Assembly: GCF_023555055.1 (NCBI RefSeq)
Contig: NZ_JAMJPL010000001.1
Location: forward strand, 992,001 to 1,056,000
Length of the DNA stretch: 64,000 bases
Source of the DNA: Marinobacter sp. ATCH36
GTDB taxonomy: Bacteria; Pseudomonadota; Gammaproteobacteria; Pseudomonadales; Oleiphilaceae
Direction of reading: 5' to 3'
How positions within the stretch are numbered: position 1 is the first letter of the stretch; each line of letters starts with the position of its first letter. Below, piece by piece: positions 49,340 to 59,045 of this stretch. The position numbers and the translations under genes were made by a program. The notes under the pieces were generated by a model. That model searched no databases. It was given only the letters and a program-made list of their open reading frames with translations, and was not told the DNA's origin.

Positions 49340-50910
49340 CAGGCTGTTCCTGCAGTTTTTGAAGGCACGGCAGTCTGGTAATCCTTCAGGTGGCTGGCCA
49401 GGGCTACGCCGGTTTCGCTCATGGTCAGATAGGTGTCGTCGGCACCAGCGTCGCAGATTTTCTTCGCTTCGTCGGCGTACATCGTATGCGCCACGATATA
49501 GCCTTTAAAGCCCTTTTTACGCAGCATTCGTGCGGCAATCAGTTTACCCTCGAGTTCGTTCATGGCAAGTATGACCGCTTCCACGGAAGGCATGTCCAGA
49601 CCCTGCCAGAAGGTGGTGTCTTCGGCATCAGCGTAGACGACGTTGCGGCCTGCTTTCTGATGCCCGCCGGCTTTAACAGGGTCGGAATCCAGCCCCATCA
49701 GGTCCGGTTCGGACTTCTTCAGCCAGTCGTAAGCGGCGGTGCCGGCACGGCCCATGCCCATCACCAGAACCCGGGTATTGCCCAGGGAAACGGGCTGCTC
49801 GTCCGGGTGGTGCTTGTGGCTTTCAAAGCCTACCAGAGTGCCGGACCAGCGCTCGTAAAGGGCATGGGAAAAGCGGTTCAATGGTGCCGAGATCACAAAC
49901 GACAGGGCAACGGTGATGGCCAGGGGTACCAGCCATTCCGGCAGGGCGACGCTGGCCACGATCAACCCGAATTCGCTGTAGTTGGTCAGCGACAGGGCAC
50001 TGAGAAAGCCGCTGCGTGCGCGCAGCCGGAACAGCAGCAACAGGAAGAAGAACAGCAACCCTTTCAATGGCAGAACCACGGCGGCCACTACCGCGAAGAT
50101 CAGCGCCTGGCCGTCAGGCAACCCGCCAATGCCGATCTGTAAAAAGAAGCCCACCAGAAACACTTCTTTCACGCTCCAGAGTGATTCGGATAGCTCCTTG
50201 GCACGGGGATGGCTGGCCAGCATGGCACCGAACACCAGGGCGCCGAGTTCAGAACTCAGCCCCACGGATTCAAAGCCCAGTCCGCCAACCACCAGCGCCA
50301 GCAACAGCCCCAGCAGGATCAGCAGTTCATCGTGGCCACTGGCGTCCATCAGTTTGAACAGCACCGGCCGCAGCAGCGGCAGGCCAAAGACAATCAGTGC
50401 CCACTGGGACGGTGCCTGGCCCGCTGCCAGGCTCATTACCAAAAGCGCAATCAGATCCTGCATGATCAGGATGCCGATGGCGACGCGACCGTGGAATGCT
50501 TTTAACTCCCGCTTGGTTTCCAGCACTTTCGCTGCCAGAACCGTACTGGAAAAAGACAGCGCAACGGCCAGCAGGAAAGCCGTTTGCCATTCCAGATCCA
50601 TCAGCAAATAGATCCCGGGGGTGAATACCAGGCAGGTGATGCCAAAATGCAGCAGACTGCCGCCGATGACCTCGGGGCTGATGATCGATCGCACCTTGAG
50701 CTTGAGACCAACCGTAAACAGCAGCAACAGAACGCCCAGGTGGGCGATGTGCTGGAGTGCATCGGTGGCTTCAATGGCAATGTCTGTAGTGGCAGCCAGG
50801 CCACTGAGCACAAAGCCGGCGGCCAGGTAGCCAACGAGGGGCGGTAGGCCAATGGCCTTGACCAGCAGGCCAAGGCCGAAAGCAAAAGAGATCCAGATTG
50901 CTTCGGGCAT
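49339..50910 (-). CDS. CPA2-family cation:proton antiporter with TrkA-N domain
   Basis: A 523-residue protein with a Kef/YbaL-like membrane domain (about 1-360; IGLPPLVGYLAAGFVLSG, ALSFSSTVLAAKVLETK, GILIMQDLIALLV) and a cytoplasmic TrkA-N/RCK domain (VLVMGMGRAGTAAYDWL, DAEDTTFWQGLDMPSVEAVI). The family exchanges K+ or Na+ for H+, and NAD(H) or thiol adducts often gate it. It is the upstream partner of the Hen1-type gene (TGATG junction) and follows the hydrolase gene on the same strand. Confidence 0.9.
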   Translation of the reverse strand: MPEAIWISFAFGLGLLVKAIGLPPLVGYLAAGFVLSGLAATTDIAIEATDALQHIAHLGVLLLLFTVGLKLKVRSIISPEVIGGSLLHFGITCLVFTPGIYLLMDLEWQTAFLLAVALSFSSTVLAAKVLETKRELKAFHGRVAIGILIMQDLIALLVMSLAAGQAPSQWALIVFGLPLLRPVLFKLMDASGHDELLILLGLLLALVVGGLGFESVGLSSELGALVFGAMLASHPRAKELSESLWSVKEVFLVGFFLQIGIGGLPDGQALIFAVVAAVVLPLKGLLFFFLLLLFRLRARSGFLSALSLTNYSEFGLIVASVALPEWLVPLAITVALSFVISAPLNRFSHALYERWSGTLVGFESHKHHPDEQPVSLGNTRVLVMGMGRAGTAAYDWLKKSEPDLMGLDSDPVKAGGHQKAGRNVVYADAEDTTFWQGLDMPSVEAVILAMNELEGKLIAARMLRKKGFKGYIVAHTMYADEAKKICDAGADDTYLTMSETGVALASHLKDYQTAVPSKTAGTA

Positions 50911-50922
50911 GGGGGGTTACAT

Positions 50923-50958
50923 CACGGTAGCTGAATATTTTTGCCTAAGGCTACCGTG
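50923..50958 (-). other. Hairpin between hydrolase and antiporter genes
   Basis: Perfect 9-bp arms CACGGTAGC and GCTACCGTG enclose 18 nt. One arm includes the hydrolase stop codon, and the other is 13 nt from the antiporter start. No T-run follows, so it may be a Rho-assisted terminator or an mRNA-processing signal. Confidence 0.4.
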
Positions 50959-51886
50959 TTTCGGCCAGAAACTCACGGAACAGCTGTGCGGATTCTACCG
51001 GTACTTCCACCATCGGTGCATGGCCGACGCCCTCCAGCAGTACTTTGCGGGCATCCGGAATCCGCTCAACAAATACTTCGGCATTGCGATAGTTGATCAC
51101 CCTGTCCTCCAGTCCCCAGATGATCAGCACAGGGGCCTGAATACCGGTGATGGTGTTGCGGAAGTGTGGCTCGTAACCGGTATCGCGAATAGCGGCAAAG
51201 ATCACTTCATTAACGTTCTGATTGGCAATAGCCTTTTCTTCCATCACATCGTAAATCGGCCAGGGGACGAAGGGCTTTTTCTCCAGTGCAAAATCAATCA
51301 AACGCCTGAAATCCCCTTCTTTAGACGGAATCAGCGGGTTGTCACCGTCCATGACCAGGTTCACCAGTTCGCTGTCGAATTCAAAAATGCCGGCGGGATC
51401 AAACAGTACGGCAGTTTTTATCTGATCGGGGTACGTGGCTGCGTACAGAGCGGTGATTGCACCACCCATGGAGTTGCCCATCATATGGGCCTGGTCGATA
51501 TTGAGTGCGGCCAGAATCTTCGACACATGGCTGACCTGGTCTTTAAACCGGTATCCCAGATCCAGCTCCTTGCTGCTGTCGCCATGGCCGGGTAAATCGA
51601 GGGCAAACACATTGAACTCGTCGGTCAGCTCCTTTGCCAACCGGGTCCAGTTGTCCTTGTTGGCGCCAAAGCCGTGAATGAGCACGAGGGTATCGCCGTC
51701 AACCGGTTCGGTATTGCTCAGGTACGCGATGGTCATGCCGTCAACACGAACCGAGGATTCTTCCAGCCCCGCACCGGAGCGTTCCCAGCTGATGGCATTG
51801 TCATAAAGGGTATGACGAGAGCAGGCTGAAATAAGCAGCGTGCTGATCAGTAGCGTGATCAGAGTGACAGTGGGGCTGGCTCTCAT
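50951..51886 (-). CDS. Alpha/beta-hydrolase lipoprotein
   Basis: A 311-residue lipase/esterase-like hydrolase with a lipoprotein signal (lipobox ISAC, Cys22). The oxyanion region is LIHGFGANKDNW, the nucleophile elbow GNSMGG, the acid Asp lies in WGLEDRVINYRN, and the His in GVGHAPMVEVP. It probably acts at the envelope on an ester substrate that is not identifiable. The ATG at 51886 starts the lipoprotein signal, so the upstream open frame is not coding. A terminator reading the same way lies just upstream at 51949-51976. Confidence 0.85.
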   Translation of the reverse strand: MRASPTVTLITLLISTLLISACSRHTLYDNAISWERSGAGLEESSVRVDGMTIAYLSNTEPVDGDTLVLIHGFGANKDNWTRLAKELTDEFNVFALDLPGHGDSSKELDLGYRFKDQVSHVSKILAALNIDQAHMMGNSMGGAITALYAATYPDQIKTAVLFDPAGIFEFDSELVNLVMDGDNPLIPSKEGDFRRLIDFALEKKPFVPWPIYDVMEEKAIANQNVNEVIFAAIRDTGYEPHFRNTITGIQAPVLIIWGLEDRVINYRNAEVFVERIPDARKVLLEGVGHAPMVEVPVESAQLFREFLAETR

Positions 51887-51948
51887 TCGGGGGCGGCTCC
51901 TGCGGCAGGGTTTCAAACGACCGTTTGCGGAAGCACTTACACTACCCC

Positions 51949-51976
51949 AAAAAAAGACCCGGTCAAGGATCGGGTC
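51949..51976 (-). terminator. Orphan minus-strand terminator
   Basis: Read on the minus strand, GACCCG pairs with CGGGTC around nine bases and runs straight into seven T. No minus-strand protein gene lies between here and the piuA start at 52193. It must therefore end a short RNA or attenuate the hydrolase leader. Confidence 0.8.
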
Positions 51977-52040
51977 GAAGGAGTACTGAGTTAACCCATC
52001 TTCAGATAGATTGCGCACACTTAAACATCCACTAATTCAA
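51949..52040 (-). ncRNA. Candidate Fur-controlled small RNA
   Basis: The stretch between the Fur box at 52049-52067 and the terminator at 51949-51976 could encode a minus-strand RNA of about 80-95 nt. It has no reading frame and ends in a strong terminator, as Hfq-binding small RNAs do. A -10-like TAATTT lies at its upstream end on the minus strand. The position, divergent from an iron-receptor gene, recalls RyhB/PrrF-type iron RNAs. I did not find sequence identity to any of them, and the 5' end is a guess. Confidence 0.45.
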
Positions 52041-52048
52041 ATTACAAC

Positions 52049-52067
52049 AATAATGATAACCAGTTTC
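52049..52067. promoter_or_regulatory. Fur box upstream of piuA
   Basis: The 19-mer AATAATGATAACCAGTTTC matches the Fur consensus GATAATGATAATCATTATC at 15 positions. It lies 126 nt upstream of piuA and just behind the candidate minus-strand small RNA, so one Fur dimer could repress both directions when iron is abundant. Confidence 0.7.
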
Positions 52068-52192
52068 ATTTACATTAAGTTTGTTTTAGACTCCGCACTC
52101 GAGGACGGGTTCTCATACTGCCCGCACCCTTTCGATAAGGTAGCTGGCTCGAGAAGATGTTTTTTGTGATTCAGAATAAAGGATATTGATTT

Positions 52193-54538
52193 ATGAAACT
52201 TTCGAAGCGAAAAGCGCTCCCGGAGGCGATTCAGGCTCAGAACGCGGCTCATTCAACCGTGTTGCGTGGGCCCGCTGCGTTGACGGTCGGCGCTTGTTTT
52301 ATGGCCGCCGCGAGCTTCTCTGCTCAGGCTCAATCAGACGATGAGAACTCAGTGCGTGAGCTGGACACCCTGTCCGTAACCGGTTTCCGGGGGGAAGCGG
52401 TTGACAGCATCAAGTACCAGAGAAATCTTCAGGAAACACCGCGGATTATCACGGTGCTGCCCAGTGATCTGCTTGAAGAGCAGAATGTCACCGAACTGCG
52501 CGATGCGCTGCGAAACGTTTCAGGCGTCAGCCTGCAGGCGGGTGAGGGCAACCCTCCCGGCGGTGACCAACTGAAAATCCGTGGTTTTAACGCCCGTGAC
52601 GACATTAACGTCGACGGTTCCCGGGACCTGGGTAACTATTTCCGTGACCCTTTCTATGTTCAGCAGATTGAAGTCATCAAGGGCCCGAACTCGTCCTTCT
52701 CTGGCCGTGGTTCTGCGGGCGGCACGATCAACTTCGTCACCAAAAAACCCATGATGGAAGACCGCAACCGCGTCGAGTTGTCTGTGGGAACGGATGAGCT
52801 GCTGCGCACCACCGCAGACCTTAATCGACGGATCGATGGCAACAGTGCCGTGCGTTTCAACATGATGACCAACAGTGAAAACGCTCCAGGCCGGGATGAA
52901 GTCAACTCTGAGCGCCACGGCTTTTTCGGCTCCTATGTCTGGGGTCTGCAGGGCGATACCCAGGTGGAAGTGGACTACCTCCACACGCGCCAGAATAACC
53001 TCGAAGACAAGGGCCTACCCTTTGACCGGGCAGGCTTCACCGGTGACACAGCAGATTTGACCGAAAACGGCGGCGAAAGGACTCCGGGCGGCCAGCGAGC
53101 ACCCGACGGCTATTACACCGGCGAACTTCCTCCCGGCATTGATTACAGTAATTTTTATGGTCACAAAGATGACTACCAGGACATTGACGTTGATCAGCTG
53201 GGCCTGGCGGTCGAGCACAGCTTCAATTCAGATTTGGCGTTGCGTAACCAGTTGCGGGTAAGCCGGGTCTTGAACGACTCGATCACTTCTTCCCCCCGTC
53301 TGGTTGTGCCGGAAGATGCCTGGGGCACTGGTGACTGGTCGCAGGTTCAGGTGCGCGGTGATCTCAAACCCCGGGATCAGAAAGACATGTCCTATTTCAA
53401 CACAACCGATCTGCTTGTCTCCTTTGACACCGGTGGGCTAGAACACGACCTGGTGTTGGGCGCCGAGCTTGGCTACGTGGACATCGAAAACAAGCGGCGG
53501 CCCGATGTAAAAGGGACACCGAAAGCGCTATATGATCCGGAAATTCTCGTTCGTCCTGCGGCGCCTTATGACGGATCCCGCCATCGTCTTGAATCAGAGC
53601 AATTTGGCGTCTATGCCCTGGACACCATTGCTCTGTCTCCTCAATGGGATCTGCACGGCGGTGTGCGCTGGGACTACGTTAAGTCAACCGCCACGGATTA
53701 TGGTTATGTCGACCCCATCGGACCAGTCTCACGCACTGACAGAGAGGTCAGCGGTAACCTGGGGCTGGTGTACAAGCCAACCCAGAACGCGTCATTTTAC
53801 GCTTCTGTCGGTAGCGCATTTGATGTGACTGGAACCTTCGATCGAGGCCTTGTGCAGCTCGCCGGCGGTGGGTCCGCTGTGGGCGGCGGTCGCGAGGACA
53901 TCATTGACGAGGACGCTTTCAACACCGATCCGGAAAAAACCATCGCCTACGAGCTGGGTGCCAAGGTCAGCGTTGCCGATAACCTGTTGGTTAGCGCGGC
54001 GATCTTCCGTACTGATAAAACCAATGCCCGTACACCGGCCATTGGTCAGGGTGACCAGCTGGACGTACTCGACGGCGAACAGCGGGTCGAGGGTTTCGAG
54101 ATCGGTGCATCGGGCAGTATTACGCCGGATTGGGAACTTTACACAAGCTATACTTTCCTGGATTCAGAAGTAATCAAGTCCAACAACCCTTGGGAAGAAG
54201 GCTCTCGTTTGGGTGGCACTCCGGAGCATACATTTAACGCCTGGACAACCTATGATCTGTCTGCACAATGGAGTGTGGGCGGCGGCATGGAGTACGTGGA
54301 CGATCAGGTTTACAATGCGAATGCTAAGCCAGGAGGTCGACGTCGTCAGATCGAGATAGACAGCTACTCCGTGTTTCACGCGTCGACGACCTATCGCTTT
54401 AACCAAGATCTTCAGGTCCGGCTCAACGCCTTCAACTTGGCCGACAAGGAGTACATCTCCCAGGCCGCCGAAGGTGGTGCTCAGGGTATTCCCGGACCCG
54501 GTCGTCATCTGATTGCAACCATGCGTTACGATTTTTAA
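52193..54538 (+). CDS. piuA: TonB-dependent siderophore receptor, PiuA-like
   Basis: A 781-residue outer-membrane receptor for ferric, probably catecholate-type, siderophores. It has an extended signal ending SAQA (near residue 46), a TonB-box region ELDTLSVTGFRG, a plug domain (about 75-190; SDLLEEQNVTELRDALRNVSG, GPNSSFSGRGSAGGTINFVTK) and a 22-strand barrel ending in MRYDF with terminal Phe. The next gene is a PiuC-type dioxygenase, the usual partner of PiuA/Fiu receptors. A Fur box lies upstream, fitting iron repression. Confidence 0.92.
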   Translation: MKLSKRKALPEAIQAQNAAHSTVLRGPAALTVGACFMAAASFSAQAQSDDENSVRELDTLSVTGFRGEAVDSIKYQRNLQETPRIITVLPSDLLEEQNVTELRDALRNVSGVSLQAGEGNPPGGDQLKIRGFNARDDINVDGSRDLGNYFRDPFYVQQIEVIKGPNSSFSGRGSAGGTINFVTKKPMMEDRNRVELSVGTDELLRTTADLNRRIDGNSAVRFNMMTNSENAPGRDEVNSERHGFFGSYVWGLQGDTQVEVDYLHTRQNNLEDKGLPFDRAGFTGDTADLTENGGERTPGGQRAPDGYYTGELPPGIDYSNFYGHKDDYQDIDVDQLGLAVEHSFNSDLALRNQLRVSRVLNDSITSSPRLVVPEDAWGTGDWSQVQVRGDLKPRDQKDMSYFNTTDLLVSFDTGGLEHDLVLGAELGYVDIENKRRPDVKGTPKALYDPEILVRPAAPYDGSRHRLESEQFGVYALDTIALSPQWDLHGGVRWDYVKSTATDYGYVDPIGPVSRTDREVSGNLGLVYKPTQNASFYASVGSAFDVTGTFDRGLVQLAGGGSAVGGGREDIIDEDAFNTDPEKTIAYELGAKVSVADNLLVSAAIFRTDKTNARTPAIGQGDQLDVLDGEQRVEGFEIGASGSITPDWELYTSYTFLDSEVIKSNNPWEEGSRLGGTPEHTFNAWTTYDLSAQWSVGGGMEYVDDQVYNANAKPGGRRRQIEIDSYSVFHASTTYRFNQDLQVRLNAFNLADKEYISQAAEGGAQGIPGPGRHLIATMRYDF

Positions 54539-54569
54539 TCGAGCGTGATACAGGAGCAACATCCTAAAA

Positions 54570-55250
54570 ATGATTGTCAGTTTCGATAACGTTCTGACAT
54601 CGGACGAGCTGGCGGCGATTCGCCGCCAGCTTTCTTACGCCGACTGGGAACGTGGAATCAGTGCCGGCCCACAGGCCAGGCTTGTTAAAAAAAATCTTCA
54701 GATTCCCGAAAATTCCGATGTTTTGCGGGATTTACGAGTCATTATAATGCGAGCGCTCAATCGTACCCCGGAGGTAATGAGTGCGCTTCTGCCTTTCAAG
54801 ATTATCCCACCCAATTTCAATCGCTACACCGTTGATGACAGTCACTACGGTAAGCATATAGATGGCACTCTCCGCCCTTTGCCGGATGGCAGTTACCTGC
54901 GTACGGATGTGTCCGCAACCCTGTTCCTGTCAGAACCGGATGAGTATGACGGCGGGGAGCTGAAAATCACCGACACCTTTGGCGAACAGAGGGTCAAACT
55001 GGCTGCAGGCAGCCTGATTGCCTACCCATCAGGATCTCTGCATGAGGTCACTCCCGTGACCCGGGGTGAGCGTCTCGGTTGTTACATGTTCATGCAGAGT
55101 CTTGTGCGGGACGCGGAGAAACGTCGCCTGCTTTATGAAATGGATAATGCCCTGCGTCGGCTGCGTGCAACGCAGGGGGAGGACCAGGCAGAGCTTGTGC
55201 AGTTGACTGGTACTTACAACAATCTGGTAAGACTTTGGTCAGAGTGTTGA
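54570..55250 (+). CDS. piuC: Fe(II)/2-oxoglutarate-dependent dioxygenase PiuC
   Basis: A 226-residue PKHD-type hydroxylase. The iron ligands are His and Asp in HYGKHIDGTLR near residue 96 and the distal His in GSLHEVTPVTRGER near 157, with the Arg that binds 2-oxoglutarate a few residues later. It lies 31 nt after piuA and is presumably co-transcribed under Fur. Its substrate is unknown; a role in handling the imported siderophore has been suggested for the family. Confidence 0.92.
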   Translation: MIVSFDNVLTSDELAAIRRQLSYADWERGISAGPQARLVKKNLQIPENSDVLRDLRVIIMRALNRTPEVMSALLPFKIIPPNFNRYTVDDSHYGKHIDGTLRPLPDGSYLRTDVSATLFLSEPDEYDGGELKITDTFGEQRVKLAAGSLIAYPSGSLHEVTPVTRGERLGCYMFMQSLVRDAEKRRLLYEMDNALRRLRATQGEDQAELVQLTGTYNNLVRLWSEC

Positions 55251-55331
55251 CGCGCAACCGGTAAAACCGTTCGACAGGTTGTGCTGTTTGATTGGTCCAT
55301 AATGCAATAAAGCTGGTAAACGGAGAGCTCT

Positions 55332-55763
55332 GTGGAACGAGATGACTTTGGCATTCTGTACTCTATCACTACCCGGTGGATGGACAATGATGTCTATGGG
55401 CATGTGAACAACGTGACCTACTATTCCTATTTTGACACCACCATCAACCGATACCTGATTGAGGCTGGCGGGCTGGATATCAATAATGCGCCGGTGGTTG
55501 GGTACGTGGTCAGTTCCAGTTGTCAGTTCAAAAAACCGGTGGCGTATCCAGACGCGCTGGATGCCGGGCTCAGGGTGATAAAGATTGGCAACAGCTCGGT
55601 GACCTACGAACTAGGCCTTTTCAAAACCGGTGATACCGAGCCGGTTGCAGTTGGGCAGGTTGTCCACGTGTTTGTTGACCGGGAACAGGATTGCGCTGTC
55701 GCGATTCCGCAAACGATTCGTGCGGCGCTCGAGCGCATCCTGGTTTCCGATTTCAGACACTAG
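55332..55763 (+). CDS. Acyl-CoA thioesterase, 4HBT family
   Basis: A 143-residue hotdog thioesterase of the 4-hydroxybenzoyl-CoA thioesterase type. The signature RWMDNDVYGHVNNVTYYSYFD near residue 15 carries the catalytic Asp. The start is a GTG at 55332 with GGAGA upstream. It lies 81 nt downstream of piuC and overlaps purD tail-to-tail by 11 nt. The acyl substrate is unknown. Confidence 0.88.
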   Translation: MERDDFGILYSITTRWMDNDVYGHVNNVTYYSYFDTTINRYLIEAGGLDINNAPVVGYVVSSSCQFKKPVAYPDALDAGLRVIKIGNSSVTYELGLFKTGDTEPVAVGQVVHVFVDREQDCAVAIPQTIRAALERILVSDFRH

Positions 55764-57048
55764 CCGAGTTTTCCCGGGCAATGGCCCGGTAAGCAATATC
55801 CTTGCGACAGAAACTGCCGTCCCAATGGATTTGTGCGGCGAGTTTGTAGGCGCGCTGCTGGGCTTCGGTGACGCATTGCCCGAGGGCAGTGGCACAAAGT
55901 ACGCGTCCGCCGTTGGTGGTTACTTGTTCACCGTTGAGGCGGGTTCCGGCATGGAACACTTTCTCACCACTGGTTTCTGCCTCAGGCAGCCCTGAAATGA
56001 CATCCCCTTTGTTGTAGCTGCCGGGGTAGCCGCCCGCAGCGAGGACTATGCCCACGGCTGGACGATCGTCCCAGTCTGAGCTGCACTTGTCCAGTTTGCC
56101 GTCGATTGCTGCCTGGCAGAGTTCGACCAGGTCCGATTTCATTCGCAGCATGATGGGCTGGGTTTCCGGGTCCCCGAAGCGACAGTTGAATTCAATAACC
56201 TTGGGCGATCCCGCTGCGTCTATCATCAGGCCGGCGTAGAGAAAGCCCTTATAGGGATAGCCTTCCGCAGCCATGCCCCGAACGGTAGGGTATATAACCT
56301 CTTCCATGATGCGGTCGTGGATGTCGGCTGTCACCACTGGGGCCGGGGAGTAGGCCCCCATGCCACCGGTATTGGGGCCGGTGTCGCCATCGCCGACACG
56401 CTTGTGATCCTGTGAGGTGGCCATGGGTAGAACGTGCTCTCCATCCACCATTACGATGAAGCTGGCTTCCTCGCCTTCCAGAAACTCCTCGATGACAACG
56501 CGGTTGCCCGCATCACCAAAGGCATTGCCCGCCAGCATGTCGCGAATGGCATCTTCTGCCTCTGCCAGTGTCATGGCAACGATGACGCCCTTGCCAGCAG
56601 CAAGACCATCAGCCTTCACCACGATGGGCGCACCCTGAGTGCGCACATAGGCCAGTGCCTGGTCGACATCGGTGAAATTGGCGTAGGCGGCGGTAGGGAT
56701 GTTGTGACGGTCCAGAAAATCCTTGGTGAACGCTTTGGAGCCTTCCAGTTGCGCAGCTCCGGCGCTGGGCCCGAACACCCGCAGGTCGCGTTTTTCAAAC
56801 AGGTCTACAATACCGGCTACCAGCGGCGCCTCCGGTCCGACAATGGTCAGGCCCACGTTGTTGGCAGCGGCGAAGTCGGCCAGGCCTTTGAGGTCCATCA
56901 CGTCAATGTTGATGTTTTCCAGGCCCGGTTCCCGGGCAGTGCCGGCGTTGCCGGGTGCGACAAATACCCGATCTGCGACAGAGGATTGGGCGGCTTTCCA
57001 GGCGAGGGCGTGTTCGCGGCCGCCAGAGCCTATAACCAGAATGTTCAT
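55753..57048 (-). CDS. purD: Phosphoribosylamine-glycine ligase
   Basis: This purine-pathway enzyme joins phosphoribosylamine and glycine with ATP. The 431-residue chain opens MNILVIGSGGREHALAWK, has ATP-grasp motifs (VVKADGLAAGKGVIVA, GGMGAYSPAPVV) and a C-terminal domain with VLAAGGYPGSYNKGD. The ATG at 57048 follows GGGAGAAAA and is preferred over the longer open frame. It lies 13 nt downstream of purH, as in the pseudomonad purHD operon. Confidence 0.96.
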   Translation of the reverse strand: MNILVIGSGGREHALAWKAAQSSVADRVFVAPGNAGTAREPGLENINIDVMDLKGLADFAAANNVGLTIVGPEAPLVAGIVDLFEKRDLRVFGPSAGAAQLEGSKAFTKDFLDRHNIPTAAYANFTDVDQALAYVRTQGAPIVVKADGLAAGKGVIVAMTLAEAEDAIRDMLAGNAFGDAGNRVVIEEFLEGEEASFIVMVDGEHVLPMATSQDHKRVGDGDTGPNTGGMGAYSPAPVVTADIHDRIMEEVIYPTVRGMAAEGYPYKGFLYAGLMIDAAGSPKVIEFNCRFGDPETQPIMLRMKSDLVELCQAAIDGKLDKCSSDWDDRPAVGIVLAAGGYPGSYNKGDVISGLPEAETSGEKVFHAGTRLNGEQVTTNGGRVLCATALGQCVTEAQQRAYKLAAQIHWDGSFCRKDIAYRAIARENSASV

Positions 57049-57061
57049 AGTTTTCTCCCAA

Positions 57062-58642
57062 TCAATGTCTGAAATGCCGCATCCCGGTGAATACCATGGC
57101 AATACCATGCTCATTGGCGGCGTCGATCACTTCCTGGTCGCGCATGGAGCCGCCGGGCTGGATCACGGCGGTAATGCCTGCTGCAGCGGCGGCATCAATG
57201 CCATCCCGGAACGGGAAGAAAGCATCCGAAGCCATGACCGAGCCCTTCACTTCCAGGCCCTCGTCAGCGGCCTTGATGCCGGCGATTCTGGCGCTGTAGA
57301 CCCGGCTCATCTGGCCGGCACCAACGCCAATCGTACGTCCTGCCCTGGCATAGACAATGGCGTTGGATTTGACGTACTTGGCCACTTCCCAGGCGAACAG
57401 CAGGTCGTTGAGCTCCTGCTCGGACGGCTGGCGGTCGGTCACCACCTTGACATCTTCCATGGCGACCATGCCCAGGTCGCGATCCTGTACCAGCAGACCA
57501 CCGGTAACGCGCTTGTAGTCCAGAGATTTAGCACGCTCGCCGTCAAATTCGCCGCAGGCAAGCAGACGGACGTTCTTCTTGGCGGCCACCAGTTCGACGG
57601 CTTCGGCAGCAATGGTCGGGGCGATGATGACTTCCACAAACTGACGGTCGATGATGGCTTTTGCGGTTTCCGCGTCCAGCTCCCGGTTGAAGGCAATGAT
57701 GCCCCCGAAGGCCGATGTGGGGTCGGTGGCAAAGGCCAGGTCATAGGCCTGCCGGATATCCGCACCAATGGCCACACCGCAGGGATTGGCGTGTTTGACA
57801 ATAACGCAGGCCGGGTCGGCGAAAGGCTTTACACACTCCAGTGCAGCGTCGGTGTCAGCGACATTGTTGAAGGACAGTTCCTTGCCCTGTATCTGTTTGG
57901 CGGTGGCGATACAGGCTTCCCGCGGATACCGTTCGGTATAGAAGGCAGCACGCTGATGTGGGTTCTCGCCGTAGCGCATGTCCTGAACCTTCACAAACTG
58001 GTTGTTGAAGGTGCGGGGGAAGTCCGCGTTGTCGTTGTCTGCAGTGCGACCTCCCAGGTAGTTGGCGATGGCACCATCGTAGCCAGCTGTGTGCTCAAAC
58101 GCCTTCACGGCAAGGTCGAAGCGGGTTTTGTGGGTCAGCTGGCCATCAGTGTCGTCCAGCTCTTGGAGCACCCGTCTGTAATCCGCCGTGTTAACGACAA
58201 TGGCAACGTCGTTATGATTTTTTGCAGCGGCACGAACCATGGTGGGGCCGCCAATATCAATGTTTTCGATCGCCGTTTCCAGATCGCAGTCCGGTTTGGC
58301 GACGGTTTCCTCGAAGGGGTAAAGGTTAACAACCACCATATCGATGGGATCAATGCTGTGCTCTGCCATCACTGCGTCGTCGGTACCGCGACGCCCCAGG
58401 ATGCCGCCGTGAATTTTCGGGTGCAGAGTCTTTACGCGACCATCCATCATCTCGGGGAAGCCGGTGTGATCACTGACTTCGGTGACCGGAACCTGGTTTT
58501 CCTTCAATAACCGGAAAGTGCCACCGGTAGAGAGCAATTCGATGCCGCGATCAGTCAGCGCGCGGCCGAACTCAACGATACCGGTTTTATCAGACACGCT
58601 TATCAGCGCGCGACGAACGGGGGTATTAGCCTGATTTGCCAT
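57062..58642 (-). CDS. purH: Bifunctional AICAR formyltransferase/IMP cyclohydrolase
   Basis: This enzyme performs the last two steps of IMP synthesis. The 526-residue protein has an N-terminal MGS-like cyclohydrolase domain ([28 protein letters not shown]) and a C-terminal transformylase domain ([29 protein letters not shown]). It is second to last in the run dusB-fis-purH-purD, 85 nt downstream of fis. Confidence 0.97.
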   Translation of the reverse strand: MANQANTPVRRALISVSDKTGIVEFGRALTDRGIELLSTGGTFRLLKENQVPVTEVSDHTGFPEMMDGRVKTLHPKIHGGILGRRGTDDAVMAEHSIDPIDMVVVNLYPFEETVAKPDCDLETAIENIDIGGPTMVRAAAKNHNDVAIVVNTADYRRVLQELDDTDGQLTHKTRFDLAVKAFEHTAGYDGAIANYLGGRTADNDNADFPRTFNNQFVKVQDMRYGENPHQRAAFYTERYPREACIATAKQIQGKELSFNNVADTDAALECVKPFADPACVIVKHANPCGVAIGADIRQAYDLAFATDPTSAFGGIIAFNRELDAETAKAIIDRQFVEVIIAPTIAAEAVELVAAKKNVRLLACGEFDGERAKSLDYKRVTGGLLVQDRDLGMVAMEDVKVVTDRQPSEQELNDLLFAWEVAKYVKSNAIVYARAGRTIGVGAGQMSRVYSARIAGIKAADEGLEVKGSVMASDAFFPFRDGIDAAAAAGITAVIQPGGSMRDQEVIDAANEHGIAMVFTGMRHFRH

Positions 58643-58677
58643 GGGTCACTTATTTCTGCTGGGTATGAACGAATGAA

Positions 58678-58704
58678 GGCCTCGCGAATGTTGTCCGGGA
58701 GGCC
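58678..58704 (-). other. Hairpin between fis and purH
   Basis: GGCCTC and GAGGCC pair across 15 nt, 23 nt after the fis stop on the minus strand. It is not followed by a clear T-run. It may partially separate dusB-fis from purHD transcription. Confidence 0.35.
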
Positions 58705-58727
58705 CTCGTTTCAATCGGGTAGCTGGA

Positions 58728-59045
58728 TTATAGCAGACCGTACTGTTTTAGTTTCTTGCGCAGGGTGCCGCGATTGAGACCCAGCATGGTCGACGCCTTG
58801 GTCTGGTTGTTGCGGGTGTACTTCATTACCTGCTCCAGCAGCGGGGCCTCCACTTCGGACAAAACCAGTTGATAGACCTCGGTCACCGGGGCGCCATCAA
58901 GCTGGGCAAAATAGTTTTTCAGGGCAACTTCCACGCTGTCACGCAGGGTAACGGTGTTGCCGCTGCTGTTCACCGTCTGCAACTGATGAATGTCATCGTT
59001 GGCGGGTGCGGTCAGGTTGTCATTAGCCAAAGTTTCAGCGGTCAT
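58728..59045 (-). CDS. fis: Nucleoid protein Fis
   Basis: A 105-residue Fis protein, a DNA-bending regulator of rRNA promoters, recombination and nucleoid shape. The C-terminal helix-turn-helix [20 protein letters not shown] is highly conserved, and the dimer core [12 protein letters not shown] precedes it. The ATG overlaps the dusB stop by 4 nt (ATGA), the conserved dusB-fis junction of gammaproteobacteria. Confidence 0.96.
   Translation of the reverse strand: MTAETLANDNLTAPANDDIHQLQTVNSSGNTVTLRDSVEVALKNYFAQLDGAPVTEVYQLVLSEVEAPLLEQVMKYTRNNQTKASTMLGLNRGTLRKKLKQYGLL

Noticed and set aside
56723..58510. A 595-codon plus-strand open frame antisense to purD and purH.
   Set aside because: The sense genes are unambiguous. 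The antisense frame is low in sequence sense and is a by-product of base composition.
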